From Pseudoalteromonas fuliginea (GTDB lineage: Bacteria; Pseudomonadota; Gammaproteobacteria; Enterobacterales; Alteromonadaceae), in assembly GCF_000690055.1 (NCBI RefSeq), contig NZ_JJNZ01000007.1, forward strand, positions 1 to 64,000: DNA of 64,000 nucleotides, read 5' to 3'. The notes beneath the pieces were generated by a model. That model was not told the DNA's origin. It saw nothing but the letters and a program-made list of their open reading frames with translations, and made no database searches. This document shows, piece by piece, positions 25,113-34,025 of the stretch. Position 1 is the stretch's first letter. Each line of letters begins with the position of its first letter. The position numbers and the translations under genes were made by a program.

Positions 25113-26330
25113 ATGTTTGCGCAGTTGGCTAACTTACCGAGCTCTATAAAGCAATATTTAATAATTACTGGTAACTATTGGGCATTTACTTTAACTGATG
25201 GTGCGCTACGCATGTTGGTGGTGCTGTATTTTCATCAGTTGGGTTATGGTGCATTTGCGATAGCCATGTTGTTTTTGTTTTATGAAATATTTGGGGTGAT
25301 CACCAATTTAGTAGGTGGTTGGCTTGGCGCGCATTTAGGGTTGAACAAAACCATGAATGTAGGGCTTGGGCTACAACTTGTCGCTTTAGCCATGCTTTGC
25401 GTGCCAGGGGATTGGCTAACCGTTGCCTATGTTATGGCAGCGCAAGCACTGAGTGGCATAGCAAAAGACTTAAATAAAATGAGCGCAAAGAGCGCCATTA
25501 AGTATTTAGTACCACAAGACGATGCAGGGCAAAGCCAATTATATAAATGGATTGCCATACTTACCGGCTCTAAAAATGCTTTAAAAGGAGTAGGCTTTTT
25601 TTTAGGCGGCTTATTACTAACTGTATTTGGTTTTGTGGGAGCATTAATAAGTCTAATTATTTTACTTAGTGTTGTGTGGGTTATTAGTTTAATTTTTTTA
25701 AAAGGCGATATTGGTAAAGCTAAAAACAAACCTAAGTTTAAAGAATTATTTTCTAAATCGCGGGCAATTAACTTACTTAGCGCAGCGCGTTTATGCTTGT
25801 TTGCAGCGCGCGATGTATGGTTTGTAGTTGCACTACCTGTTTACTTAGCCGCTCAGTTTAACTGGGATCATTGGTGGGTCAGCGGCTTTATGGCTTTGTG
25901 GGTAATTGCTTATGGGCTGGTGCAATCGCAAGCACCGCGAATAACTGGGCAAGGTGATTCAACTTCACATTCGGTCAAAAAAGCATACTGGTGGGTTGCT
26001 TTATTAAGTGGTGTAACTGGCATTTTGGCGTTGTTGATGCAATTGGATATAGCGGTACATTTTACGCTTGTAATAGGCTTACTTATTTTTGGTGGTGTAT
26101 TTGCTGTAAATTCATCGCTACACAGTTACTTAATAGTAAGTTTTGCTAAAAATGATGGGGTGTCGCTCGACGTTGGCTTTTATTATATGGCCAATGCGAT
26201 AGGGCGTTTGCTTGGTACGGTGCTTTCTGGTTGGGTTTTTCAAGTATATGGGCTTAGTGCGTGTTTATGGGTAAGTGTTTGTTTGTTAATAATGGCGACA
26301 ATTACGACGGCATACCTGAAAAAGCAGTAA
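25113..26330 (+). CDS. arsJ: Organoarsenical efflux permease ArsJ (MFS)
   Basis: A 405-residue inner-membrane major-facilitator protein with about 10-12 hydrophobic helices. It matches ArsJ: ITGNYWAFTLTDGALRMLVVLYFHQLGY at the start, KDLNKMSAKSAIKYLVP after helix 4, and LCLFAARDVWFVVALPVYL in the second half. ArsJ exports 1-arseno-3-phosphoglycerate made by the adjacent GAPDH. It is last in the arsR operon. No terminator is obvious before the chemotaxis gene, which starts about 105 bp later and is probably separately transcribed. Confidence 0.92.
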   Translation: MFAQLANLPSSIKQYLIITGNYWAFTLTDGALRMLVVLYFHQLGYGAFAIAMLFLFYEIFGVITNLVGGWLGAHLGLNKTMNVGLGLQLVALAMLCVPGDWLTVAYVMAAQALSGIAKDLNKMSAKSAIKYLVPQDDAGQSQLYKWIAILTGSKNALKGVGFFLGGLLLTVFGFVGALISLIILLSVVWVISLIFLKGDIGKAKNKPKFKELFSKSRAINLLSAARLCLFAARDVWFVVALPVYLAAQFNWDHWWVSGFMALWVIAYGLVQSQAPRITGQGDSTSHSVKKAYWWVALLSGVTGILALLMQLDIAVHFTLVIGLLIFGGVFAVNSSLHSYLIVSFAKNDGVSLDVGFYYMANAIGRLLGTVLSGWVFQVYGLSACLWVSVCLLIMATITTAYLKKQ

Positions 26331-26435
26331 AAACCCAACTAATTGTATTAAATTCAAATTGTTTGATGATATTCATAGCTTCATTTTTTAAAACTACTAA
26401 ACTATAGCTGTAGATTTAATCAAAAGGTGTATGGA

Positions 26436-28556
26436 ATGCGGGAAATATCGTTAGCAAAAAAGTTACTCTGGCTTACCGTCGGGAGTATATTTATTACAGT
26501 ATTGGTACTTTCTAGTGTTTTATGGTGGGAATTATCATCAAGCAATGAGCAGTTAGCGAGCAAATCTGAAGAGTATATCGTTGCTGAGGTTGAAGAAAAA
26601 CTTAATGCTAATGCTGCAGTATATGGTGAACGAATTGCTGGCTTTGTTAACGAGGCTTACCGAGTTCCGTATTCATTAGCCGCATTACTTGGTGATGCTG
26701 CAAAACAAAATACGCTAAGTAGAGATACAGTTGTAAGCATAAACCGCTCTATTTTAGAAAATAATACACTTTTATCTTCTATTTATTCTCAGTTCGAAGC
26801 TAATGCTTTTGATGGACAAGATGCTCAATTCCAGAGGGGCTTTAAGCATTCTGTTGATGGTGATGGCACGCTCGAAGTCTATATTACTCGGGACGAGAAT
26901 GGTACGGTAGAACAGCAAAAAGTGGCTAATGCAGGTGACAAATATATAACAAATTTGAACGAATTTGGACTTCGCGAAGCTGAATGGTACTTATGTGCAA
27001 AGGATACGCTCACACCATGTATTATGGAGCCTTACCTTTACGAAATTCCGTCTGGTGATTCGGTAATGTTAACGTCATTAACAGTGCCAATTTTAAAATC
27101 TGGGCAGTTTATTGGTTTAGCTGGCGTAGACTTAACACTTCCTACTTTTCAAGTGATGACTGAACAGCTTTCTAAACAACTCTATAACGGTAAAGCAAAA
27201 GTAACATTATTGAGTGACATAGGCTTAATTGTTGGCAGTAGCCATTATAAAACTAAACTAGGGCGTCCACTAAAAGAAGCGATTAGCTCATCGTTGTACA
27301 ACGATATTGAAAAGTCAAAAGGACAAAGCGGTATTTTTAAGGTTAATAACGAGTACCTTGTTAATTACCCTATCAATATTAAACTTGCCAATAAGCAGTG
27401 GTCTTTAATTATTGAAGTACCAACAGAGCTTGCGCTCGCAGGTCCTGAAGCGTTGGCTGAAAACATGCAAGAAACTGCAGCATCGTTAGGGTCTATTATT
27501 TTAGTAACCGGTTTAGCTATAGCTGCAATTGCATTTGTTATAATGAAATTAGTGGTTGGCGGCATCGTTGCACCGCTTCGACAAATTCAACAACGTGTTG
27601 ATAACCTTGCAAGCTCTGAGGGTGATTTAACGCATACATTGCATGTTGATAGCCACGCTGAACTTATTGCATTAGCTGGTGGGTTTAATCGATTTTTAGC
27701 AAAACTACGTGATTTAATTTCTGAACTAAAAGCGGTGTCTGAGCAAACCAAACAGCAAGGCGAGATAGCGCAACACATTGCCATAGATACAAAGCAAAAT
27801 GTGCAATCGCAATTTCAAGAAATTGAAAGTGTGGTAACGGCTATGAACGAAATGAGCGCAACAGCACTCGAAGTTGCCAGAGCATCAGAACAGTCAGCGC
27901 AGCAGGCAGATGAAATTAATGGCTTAGTGGTTAGTAGTGAGTCGAGTTTGTCGTCAGCGATGAGCCAAGTTAAAACTATGTCTGAAGAAATTAAAGAAGC
28001 TAACCAAGCGGTTGAAAAAGTAGCATCGCGTAGTAAAGATATTACGCAAATTTTGGATGTGATCCGCACCATTTCAGAACAAACTAACTTATTGGCACTT
28101 AATGCGGCAATTGAAGCTGCGCGTGCTGGTGAACATGGCCGAGGCTTTGCGGTAGTTGCTGATGAGGTAAGAGCGCTTGCGTCTAAAACGCGTTCATCGA
28201 CTGACGATATCAGTAAATTGATCGATAGTTTGTTACACGAAGTTGGCAATGCCTCAACTGTAATAGAAAAAGGCGTAGTGCGCGCACAAAGTGCTGTTGA
28301 TGAAACCTCAATTGCATTTGATGCTCTTCACAGTGTAGTGGTTAAAGTTGATGAAATAACTAATCAAATTACACATATTGCCACGGCAGCTGAAGAGCAA
28401 AGTTTAGTAACTGAAGAAATAAATCGTAATTTAACACTTATATCAGATGCAGCTTCGCAGCTATCCGATTTATCGGCACAAGCAGGCGATAGCAGTGAAG
28501 TACTCAACAAGCTTGTAACGCAACAAGATTCAGAGCTTAATAAGTTAAAAACGTAA
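26436..28556 (+). CDS. Methyl-accepting chemotaxis protein with dCache-like sensor
   Basis: The ATG at 26436 has AAAAGG 8 bp upstream, giving 706 residues; an in-frame GTG at 26427 is less likely. TM1 lies at about residues 11-30. A periplasmic double-Cache-like sensor follows to about 345 ([49 protein letters not shown]), then TM2 ([18 protein letters not shown]). A HAMP domain comes next and a cytoplasmic signalling domain with the hairpin tip [20 protein letters not shown]. It signals to CheA/CheW. Cache sensors often bind amino acids or organic acids; the ligand here is unknown. It is monocistronic, ending at a strong terminator. Confidence 0.9.
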   Translation: MREISLAKKLLWLTVGSIFITVLVLSSVLWWELSSSNEQLASKSEEYIVAEVEEKLNANAAVYGERIAGFVNEAYRVPYSLAALLGDAAKQNTLSRDTVVSINRSILENNTLLSSIYSQFEANAFDGQDAQFQRGFKHSVDGDGTLEVYITRDENGTVEQQKVANAGDKYITNLNEFGLREAEWYLCAKDTLTPCIMEPYLYEIPSGDSVMLTSLTVPILKSGQFIGLAGVDLTLPTFQVMTEQLSKQLYNGKAKVTLLSDIGLIVGSSHYKTKLGRPLKEAISSSLYNDIEKSKGQSGIFKVNNEYLVNYPINIKLANKQWSLIIEVPTELALAGPEALAENMQETAASLGSIILVTGLAIAAIAFVIMKLVVGGIVAPLRQIQQRVDNLASSEGDLTHTLHVDSHAELIALAGGFNRFLAKLRDLISELKAVSEQTKQQGEIAQHIAIDTKQNVQSQFQEIESVVTAMNEMSATALEVARASEQSAQQADEINGLVVSSESSLSSAMSQVKTMSEEIKEANQAVEKVASRSKDITQILDVIRTISEQTNLLALNAAIEAARAGEHGRGFAVVADEVRALASKTRSSTDDISKLIDSLLHEVGNASTVIEKGVVRAQSAVDETSIAFDALHSVVVKVDEITNQITHIATAAEEQSLVTEEINRNLTLISDAASQLSDLSAQAGDSSEVLNKLVTQQDSELNKLKT

Positions 28557-28573
28557 TATTGAACGTAAAAAAT

Positions 28574-28604
28574 AAAAAGGCAGTAATTAAATTACTGCCT
28601 TTTT
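28574..28604. terminator. Bidirectional terminator after the chemotaxis gene
   Basis: AAAAAGGCAGTAAT (28574-28587) pairs with ATTACTGCCTTTTT (28591-28604). With flanking A and T runs it can serve both the chemotaxis gene and the convergent TetR gene. Confidence 0.85.
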
Positions 28605-28621
28605 TAATTAAAACAAGCAGT

Positions 28622-29209
28622 TTATAGGTTTTTCATGAGCGCAAACATTTGATTGATCATAGGTTGGGCCAGTAGTTCAACGCCTGGGCGATTAAAATAA
28701 CCACGTAACCCTGTAAACTGAATCTGAAAAAAACGTGCGTACTCAATAGCTGTTAATTTATCGCTCAACTCATTTTTTGCTATTGCTTGCTCGAAAAGTA
28801 CAGTGAGATAACCTTCAAACTTAGCCGCTAAATCTAAACTCAATTCATATAAACTACTGTTTTTATCGGCAAACTCATTGTTAGCTTTTACTAACATACA
28901 GATTGCACTCGGGCTACAATCTTTGTTTTTAATTACCACATTTTCTACAAATGCACGTAAGCCACCTAAGGTTGTGTCTGACGAAGATAAAAAACCGTCA
29001 ATTTGGCTTTTCATTTGCACCGTATAGTCTTTTAGTGACTCACTATATAGCCCCTCTTTTGAACCAAATGCAGAATAAATACTGCCTGGGCGCATATTAA
29101 CGGCTTCTTGTAAGTCTCGCGTTGAGGTTGCATGAAAGCCTTTTTCCCAAAATAATTGGCTGGCAACACGAACAACATTTTCGCGTTCAAATTTAACCTT
29201 ATTAACCAT
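28622..29209 (-). CDS. TetR-family repressor
   Basis: A 195-residue regulator with the TetR N-terminal helix-turn-helix: RVASQLFWEKGFHATSTRDLQEAVNMRPGSIYSAFGSKEGLY (residues about 15-57). The C-terminal ligand domain resembles AcrR/YcdC-like regulators, with TLGGLRAFVENVV and a Cys pair in DCSPSAICM. It is divergent from an AhpD-like gene, and two near-identical operator copies lie between them, so it most likely represses that gene and itself. The inducing ligand is unknown; electrophiles or oxidants are plausible given the partner's CxxC chemistry. Confidence 0.88.
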   Translation of the reverse strand: MVNKVKFERENVVRVASQLFWEKGFHATSTRDLQEAVNMRPGSIYSAFGSKEGLYSESLKDYTVQMKSQIDGFLSSSDTTLGGLRAFVENVVIKNKDCSPSAICMLVKANNEFADKNSSLYELSLDLAAKFEGYLTVLFEQAIAKNELSDKLTAIEYARFFQIQFTGLRGYFNRPGVELLAQPMINQMFALMKNL

Positions 29210-29225
29210 TTCATTCTCAATTAAT

Positions 29226-29264
29226 TTGAACAGTTGCTCAATTTTAACTTGAACAGTCGCTCAA
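29226..29264. promoter_or_regulatory. Two tandem TetR operator copies
   Basis: TTGAACAGTTGCTCAA (29226-29241) and TTGAACAGTCGCTCAA (29249-29264) are direct repeats 23 bp apart. Each is an imperfect palindrome with outer arms TTGA/TCAA. They lie between the divergent TetR and AhpD-like starts. The spacing of about two helical turns suggests cooperative binding on one DNA face. Confidence 0.75.
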
Positions 29265-29320
29265 AATCAAATAGTATGTGTTTCGAAGTTACATAAACCT
29301 AATTATTTTTGGAGCTAAAC

Positions 29321-29863
29321 ATGGCAGAATTTACTTTATACACGGCAGAAAATGCACCAGAAGAAGCAAAACCACTTTTAGCTGATTCAGTAGCAGCATT
29401 TGGTATGCTTCCTAACTTACATGCAGTAATGGCTGAAGCACCAACATTACTTAAAGGTTACCAAGTACTGCATGACTTGTTTCAAAAAACGTCATTTAAT
29501 GCAGAAGAGCTAACAGTAGTATGGCAATCAATTAACGTAGAGCACGACTGTCATTACTGTGTTCCTGCTCACAGTGGTATTGCAGCGGCAATGAAGGTTG
29601 ATCAAGGTATTGTTGACGCACTTGTTAACAAAACACCACTTGAAAACCCTAAGCTAGAAACTCTTCGTGAAACTACACTCGCAATGACACGTGAACGTGG
29701 CGTGATCAGCGATGAGCAAATCGAAAAATTCTTTGCCGCAGGTTACGCTAAGCAACAACTACTTGAAATTATTGTAGGCTTGTCTCAAAAAGTAATGAGC
29801 AACTACACTAATCACCTTGCTGATACACCAGTAGATGATGCATTTAAAAAATACGTAAAATAA
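29321..29863 (+). CDS. Carboxymuconolactone decarboxylase / AhpD-like protein
   Basis: The ATG at 29321, with TTGGAGC upstream, gives 180 residues. It is a helical CMD/AhpD-fold protein with the redox motif E74-H-D-C77-H-Y-C80-V-P-A-H84, matching the E-x(2)-C-x(2)-C-x(3)-H active site of AhpD-like alkylhydroperoxidases. Such proteins reduce peroxides or detoxify electrophiles. It is divergently paired with the TetR repressor and is the likely target of it. A terminator follows immediately. Confidence 0.85.
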   Translation: MAEFTLYTAENAPEEAKPLLADSVAAFGMLPNLHAVMAEAPTLLKGYQVLHDLFQKTSFNAEELTVVWQSINVEHDCHYCVPAHSGIAAAMKVDQGIVDALVNKTPLENPKLETLRETTLAMTRERGVISDEQIEKFFAAGYAKQQLLEIIVGLSQKVMSNYTNHLADTPVDDAFKKYVK

Positions 29864-29884
29864 ATACGGTTTTATAAATGACAA

Positions 29885-29908
29885 TAGGCAGCTTAGGCTG
29901 CCTTTTTT
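29885..29908. terminator. Terminator between convergent genes
   Basis: GGCAGC (29887-29892) and GCTGCC (29897-29902) form a tight stem followed by six T residues. It lies between the AhpD-like gene and the minus-strand secreted protein. Confidence 0.8.
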
Positions 29909-29925
29909 GTGTTTATAAATTGCGA

Positions 29926-30459
29926 TTATTTAAACTTAACGGCTTTTGTACTGCGTGTATAAATACGTTGTTCGGGCTTTGTCCACTCACCCTTTTTTAA
30001 ATAAGAGATTGATACAATGAATTTATCGTCTTTTAAATCACTTGTAGACTTAACCTTAGTCACTCCCTCTTTACTGCCTGTTACTTCTTCGTAGGCTACA
30101 AACTGAGTCGGGCTTAATACTGTTATAGTGCCTTTTGTATAAAAACCTGCTGTTGTGAAGTAATAAAATACGAGTGACTTTTTTTTGCTATCATAAAAAA
30201 TCGTCGATTCGCCGCCATATTCACCCTCATTAATAGAGTGCATAGTACGAATAGCTTTACCGTTTAGCGTACGTTCCCACCTGCCGACATCCTGAACTGG
30301 CTTTGCGCCTGAGACTACCTTAAAGTCGGTTTGCCAAGTGCCTAAGTAAGGCTGAAATATTGCTAGCTCTTTATCGAGGGTTAAGTTGTTTTCGTCCGCG
30401 TAACTAAAAGTAAATGAACAGAGGAGCAACGCTAAGAATAACGCTTTAAAATGTGTCAT
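29926..30459 (-). CDS. Secreted hypothetical protein, DUF1579-like beta fold
   Basis: A 177-residue protein with a signal peptide (residues 1-21, ALFLALLLCSFTFSYA). The mature part begins LAIFQPYLGTWQTDF and continues through alternating strands (WERTLNGKAIRTMHSI, STIFYDSKKKSLVFYYFTTAGF). This resembles lipocalin-like DUF1579 proteins, which often start LxPFLGTW. The ligand and role are unknown. The gene is alone, convergent with the AhpD-like gene and divergent from the DUF1294 gene. Confidence 0.6.
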   Translation of the reverse strand: MTHFKALFLALLLCSFTFSYADENNLTLDKELAIFQPYLGTWQTDFKVVSGAKPVQDVGRWERTLNGKAIRTMHSINEGEYGGESTIFYDSKKKSLVFYYFTTAGFYTKGTITVLSPTQFVAYEEVTGSKEGVTKVKSTSDLKDDKFIVSISYLKKGEWTKPEQRIYTRSTKAVKFK

Positions 30460-30510
30460 AATTTAACTCTTATTTTTAAATTCTGTGCGTTCAGTATAGG
30501 TGATAATTAA

Positions 30511-30882
30511 TTGATAAAAAAAGCCTTAATAACAATATCGAGTCTTTTTATTGCTTTAACTTGGCTAGCTTACATGCTTAGCTATATTGCTCTTTATATA
30601 CCAATTTATCTCAGTATTTTGAGTATGTTAACATTTTTAATGTATGCCTGGGATAAGCGCAAAGCAATACAATCGGCACATAAAAAAGTAAACCGTACGC
30701 CTGAGCGCACGTTGCAATTACTTGCTCTGTGTGGTGGTTGGCCAGGTGCATTATTTGCACAACAATTACTACGTCATAAATCTAAAAAACGTCGTTTTAT
30801 ATTTGTGCTGTGGGTATGCATTGCAGTTAATTTAGGTGGGATCGTGTATTTTTGGTTGAATAGGGGGTCTTTACTCGTTTGA
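30511..30882 (+). CDS. DUF1294 membrane protein
   Basis: A 123-residue protein starting at TTG. It has helices at about residues 5-22 and 25-45, the conserved DUF1294 segment YAWDKRKAIQSAHKKVNRTPERTLQLLALCGGWPGALFAQQLLRHKSKK (about 46-94), and a final helix (FIFVLWVCIAVNLGGIVYFW). DUF1294 domains are often fused to a cold-shock domain, which is absent here. The role is unknown. No better ATG exists upstream in frame, so TTG was kept, with AGG about 10 bp before it. Confidence 0.75.
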   Translation: MIKKALITISSLFIALTWLAYMLSYIALYIPIYLSILSMLTFLMYAWDKRKAIQSAHKKVNRTPERTLQLLALCGGWPGALFAQQLLRHKSKKRRFIFVLWVCIAVNLGGIVYFWLNRGSLLV

Positions 30883-30972
30883 CTAAATAGAAGGTTTACT
30901 GAGCTAACTTAACCTGAACTTTGGTAAATAATATATTACTCAGAGTTCAGGTTACTTAACAGTATAAATGGC

Positions 30973-31320
30973 TTACTGTTCAGATTGACTTGTTAGTGCT
31001 TCATCTAATCCAACAGTTAAAATAGTTTTTTTGTCAACAACGACCCATTTTCTGTAGGTTTGGTATCCAGCTCTGCTGACTTCAATATCGTATTTGCCTT
31101 CTTTTAGCTCAATGGCATCTTGATATACCGGGTTTATGTTCATAATACGAACGCGAGCATCTGCGGGAGTCGTAATAACGGTTAATGAAATTGGTGCTAC
31201 AACTTCTTCAACATCTACTTTGGCTTCGGTAACAACCTCAGTGACGACTTTATCAACTGTTGAGGTGGTTGAACAACCGCTTAGTAATAGGATGGCTGCA
31301 AGTGCGCTTAAGTTTTTCAT
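30973..31320 (-). CDS. PEGA-domain lipoprotein
   Basis: A 115-residue protein with a lipoprotein signal (LAAILLLSGC, lipobox Cys at about residue 16), so lipid-anchored in the envelope. A Val/Glu-rich linker follows, then a PEGA domain (about 45-105): ISLTVITTPADARVRIMNINPVYQDAIELKEGKYDIEVSRAGYQ. PEGA domains occur in surface and kinase-linked proteins and bind partners or cell wall. It lies about 200 bp beyond the stop of the T6SS-associated kinase gene in the same direction, and a functional link is possible. Confidence 0.8.
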   Translation of the reverse strand: MKNLSALAAILLLSGCSTTSTVDKVVTEVVTEAKVDVEEVVAPISLTVITTPADARVRIMNINPVYQDAIELKEGKYDIEVSRAGYQTYRKWVVVDKKTILTVGLDEALTSQSEQ

Positions 31321-31528
31321 CGATACTCCATTAAGTAATTTAAAAATGTTGAAGGTTACGAAAAATCTTGGAGGAGTGTCTTAAAAGCTCAACTCGTCGT
31401 CCTTGACTCTCGTTTAAAAAGCGGTGGATAGTCTAATATGTATCCACCATATATTCAATTATAGTTATTTTCTTATTGCTACGCTCATCATCTAAACAAA
31501 CTCTGAGTCCGTAGCCTAACTATTTTAT

Positions 31529-33502
31529 TTACAGCATACTGTCTAACGACTGCGTAATGGCCTCACTTCTTTCGACTAATTGCTCCGCAGTTCGGTACAT
31601 TTTTCGCTTCATTAGAGTATTAGCCATTGTAATATATCGCTTTGACAAATCTTGTTTTAATGTCACTAGAAGAGGAAAATCAGTTGGTAGATCAGCAGAC
31701 TCTAAATTAATAAGTTCTTCAAACTCTAGTAGCTGCTTGTAATCCTCAATACCTTCCAATTGTTCAGAGTAACGTTGAAATCTTGGTTGATAAAAAACAA
31801 TAGCATCCGAGAGTGGGTAGGTAATTTGCTCACCTATCGCTAATTTTTTCTGATAAAAGGTCAGTGCATCAATTGCAGATTCTCTTTTGAGTAAATTTGC
31901 GAAAAGGAGTTCAGCTTTTTGATTACTGGTAAATATCGCTTTACCAACATTTAAGAGTGCTTTTTGCGCAATTACGTCATCTTCTTCTACTGCTTTGTCT
32001 AACGCTATTTTAAAATTATCAAAATGTAAGGAAGAGGGCTCGTACACGTAGGTATTATCAACTTCTTTTAAGTCTTGAATTAGCTGCGGGATATTATTAT
32101 TGTCACTTTCGTTATAACGAGACTGTTCTAACAATAAATTAATTCTCGATGTGATATCAAAAATTATTGACTGACGCTCTCTTAGGATGCTCTCTAACTG
32201 CACTGAAAGTTTTTCTGAGTCAGGGTAGTAGTCGAGAGCTTTAGAGTAGATTGAAATTGTTTTATCAAAATCTTTAAATTTATTTGAATTATTATTATTA
32301 AAGTTATTAGCTCTTTTATCAAAACTGCCTAATATGCTCGTTTGATTTACTCTTAATAGGCCCTGCTTTAATACTTCGTACTGCGGAGGAATTTCAGCTA
32401 ACTTATCTAAAATATGAGGCCCATTCCAAGACATCCAAGTTTCTACTTGTTGATTAATTGCGTTCGCATTATCAAGTTTTGCCTCTAGTTGCTTTACTTG
32501 CACAGTGTTAGCTAATTGATATTGAATAGCTACAATAACTAAAATAACGGATGCTGCGACTAAACCGATCGCTGGCTTTAAATTAGACTTAAGTTTTTTA
32601 GAAATAGGTAATAAAGAACTTTGTCGTTGTGACGTTTCTAACGATAGTGCATTATTTATACTTTGCCATAACCAAAGTGGACAATTGCTTGGACGTTTAG
32701 CAGTGGTACTCTTTGGTAGTTTATCGGCTGCAACTCGATTAAATGGATGTTTACTACTTAATAGTTCAAACGCAATACATGCGTATGAAAACACGTCATC
32801 TTTAACGGTAGCACTGGCACCATTTAGTTGTTCAGGACTTGCGTAGGTCGGTGTATAACCGCCAATATCGCCCAACTCAACATTACTTCTAACGGCATAC
32901 GCATCTTCAATGTTTTTATGCTTTGCGATACCAAAGTCGAGTACTTTTAAGTCCCCATTACTGTCAAATATGATATTGGATGGTTTGAGGTCATTATGAA
33001 TCACCCCTCTTGAATGTGCATATATAAGAGCATCAGCAAGCTGTTCTAAAATCACTTTCGCTTTTTTAAATGCCATGCCTGAGGGCTTGTTGCGTTTAAT
33101 TATTTGTTCTAAAGTTTCTCCCTCAACAAGTTCCATTGTGACGTAATATAAATCACCATCGGAATCTGCTGAAAACACTTTAACGATGTTAGGGTGGGAG
33201 AGCTGTTGTGTTTTTGCTGTTTCGTCTTTTAGAAGAGTAATTGCTTCTTCTGAGTATGAAAACTCTTCTTGCAACACTTTTAAAGCAACAAATGCTTCAG
33301 CACGATTTACATTTTCTAAGAAGGTATCACGCGCTCTGTAAATGTAGCACATGCCGCCTTGTCCAATTAGTTCTTCAACCAGGTAGCGATCGGAAATCTT
33401 TTTTCCGATGAGGTTAATCTTATTTTTAGCAGAGGTTCTTTTTTGATTAGAATCAAGTGATGCAATTTGAGTTTTGTCACTCGGGTTGTTAATACCGCTC
33501 AT
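31529..33502 (-). CDS. T6SS-associated Ser/Thr kinase, PpkA-like
   Basis: A 657-residue membrane kinase. The kinase domain spans about 40-300: glycine loop IGQGGMCYIYRA, K75 in VALKVL, catalytic loop HNDLKPSN, DFGIAK and the APE-region ASPEQL. The usual HRD arginine is Asn, a non-RD type. One TM follows (about 311-330, IGLVAASVILVIVAIQYQL) and a helical C-terminal periplasmic region of 320 residues, unlike the vWA tail of P. aeruginosa PpkA. Divergent from the FHA gene and opposed by the PP2C phosphatase in the same cluster, it probably triggers T6SS assembly through FHA phosphorylation. That pathway is established in P. aeruginosa HSI-I and inferred here. Confidence 0.85.
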   Translation of the reverse strand: MSGINNPSDKTQIASLDSNQKRTSAKNKINLIGKKISDRYLVEELIGQGGMCYIYRARDTFLENVNRAEAFVALKVLQEEFSYSEEAITLLKDETAKTQQLSHPNIVKVFSADSDGDLYYVTMELVEGETLEQIIKRNKPSGMAFKKAKVILEQLADALIYAHSRGVIHNDLKPSNIIFDSNGDLKVLDFGIAKHKNIEDAYAVRSNVELGDIGGYTPTYASPEQLNGASATVKDDVFSYACIAFELLSSKHPFNRVAADKLPKSTTAKRPSNCPLWLWQSINNALSLETSQRQSSLLPISKKLKSNLKPAIGLVAASVILVIVAIQYQLANTVQVKQLEAKLDNANAINQQVETWMSWNGPHILDKLAEIPPQYEVLKQGLLRVNQTSILGSFDKRANNFNNNNSNKFKDFDKTISIYSKALDYYPDSEKLSVQLESILRERQSIIFDITSRINLLLEQSRYNESDNNNIPQLIQDLKEVDNTYVYEPSSLHFDNFKIALDKAVEEDDVIAQKALLNVGKAIFTSNQKAELLFANLLKRESAIDALTFYQKKLAIGEQITYPLSDAIVFYQPRFQRYSEQLEGIEDYKQLLEFEELINLESADLPTDFPLLVTLKQDLSKRYITMANTLMKRKMYRTAEQLVERSEAITQSLDSML

Positions 33503-34025
33503 TATAAATCCTTTTATTGTGTTTATTTAAATAATTACAAAGGTAAGCTTTATACTTATTATCAATTTCCCTCTGATATTGTCGTACATTTTTACAAAAA
33601 ATCTCGACTATAGCAATGTTTCAATTATTGAATATTTATATCTAAATTTTGAAACAGCTAATTTATACGCTATCGGGAATATTTAACAAATGTAACTTTA
33701 TAAAAATATAAAAAATAAACCCACTTTTGAGCACATACTTAAGTAAAAAAGAGAGTTTAGGGCGTCAATGAATGAGATTAAGTAATCAAGATAAATCAAT
33801 TGAGGTTTTACTTTTTCATTTTATAGAGAACGGATTTTGGCCGAAATGTAAAAATATTAATGGCCACAATTGTTCAGTATATCGATTAAGTTAATATTTA
33901 TTTTTACAGTATTTTATGGCTCAATAAAAGTCAGTCTATATTTATATATTAATTTCAATGTTGACAATAGTTTCTCTTCTACTTTATCCTACCGACAATA
34001 AAGATTTAAGGGACTGACTTATCAA
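33503..34025. other. 523-bp divergent control region of the T6SS
   Basis: This gap lies between the kinase (minus) and the FHA gene (plus). No ORF is visible. It is very AT-rich with A and T runs, as expected for an H-NS-type silenced promoter region, and should contain promoters for both directions. I found no sigma-54 type TGGCAC-N5-TTGC element by eye. Confidence 0.5.
33961..33990 (+). promoter_or_regulatory. Candidate sigma-70 promoter for the tss operon
   Basis: TTGACA (33961-33966), a perfect -35 hexamer, is followed after 18 bp by TATCCT (33985-33990) as -10, and the FHA start lies 35 bp downstream. This is a sequence match only. Confidence 0.45.

Noticed and set aside
27815..28249. 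144-residue minus-strand frame inside the chemotaxis gene
   Set aside because: It is antisense to the highly conserved signalling domain; its Ser/Ala/Leu-rich composition mirrors the coding strand.
33503..34025. Sigma-54 promoter for the T6SS
   Set aside because: No TGGCAC-N5-TTGC match was seen by eye, and no bacterial enhancer-binding regulator lies in the cluster.
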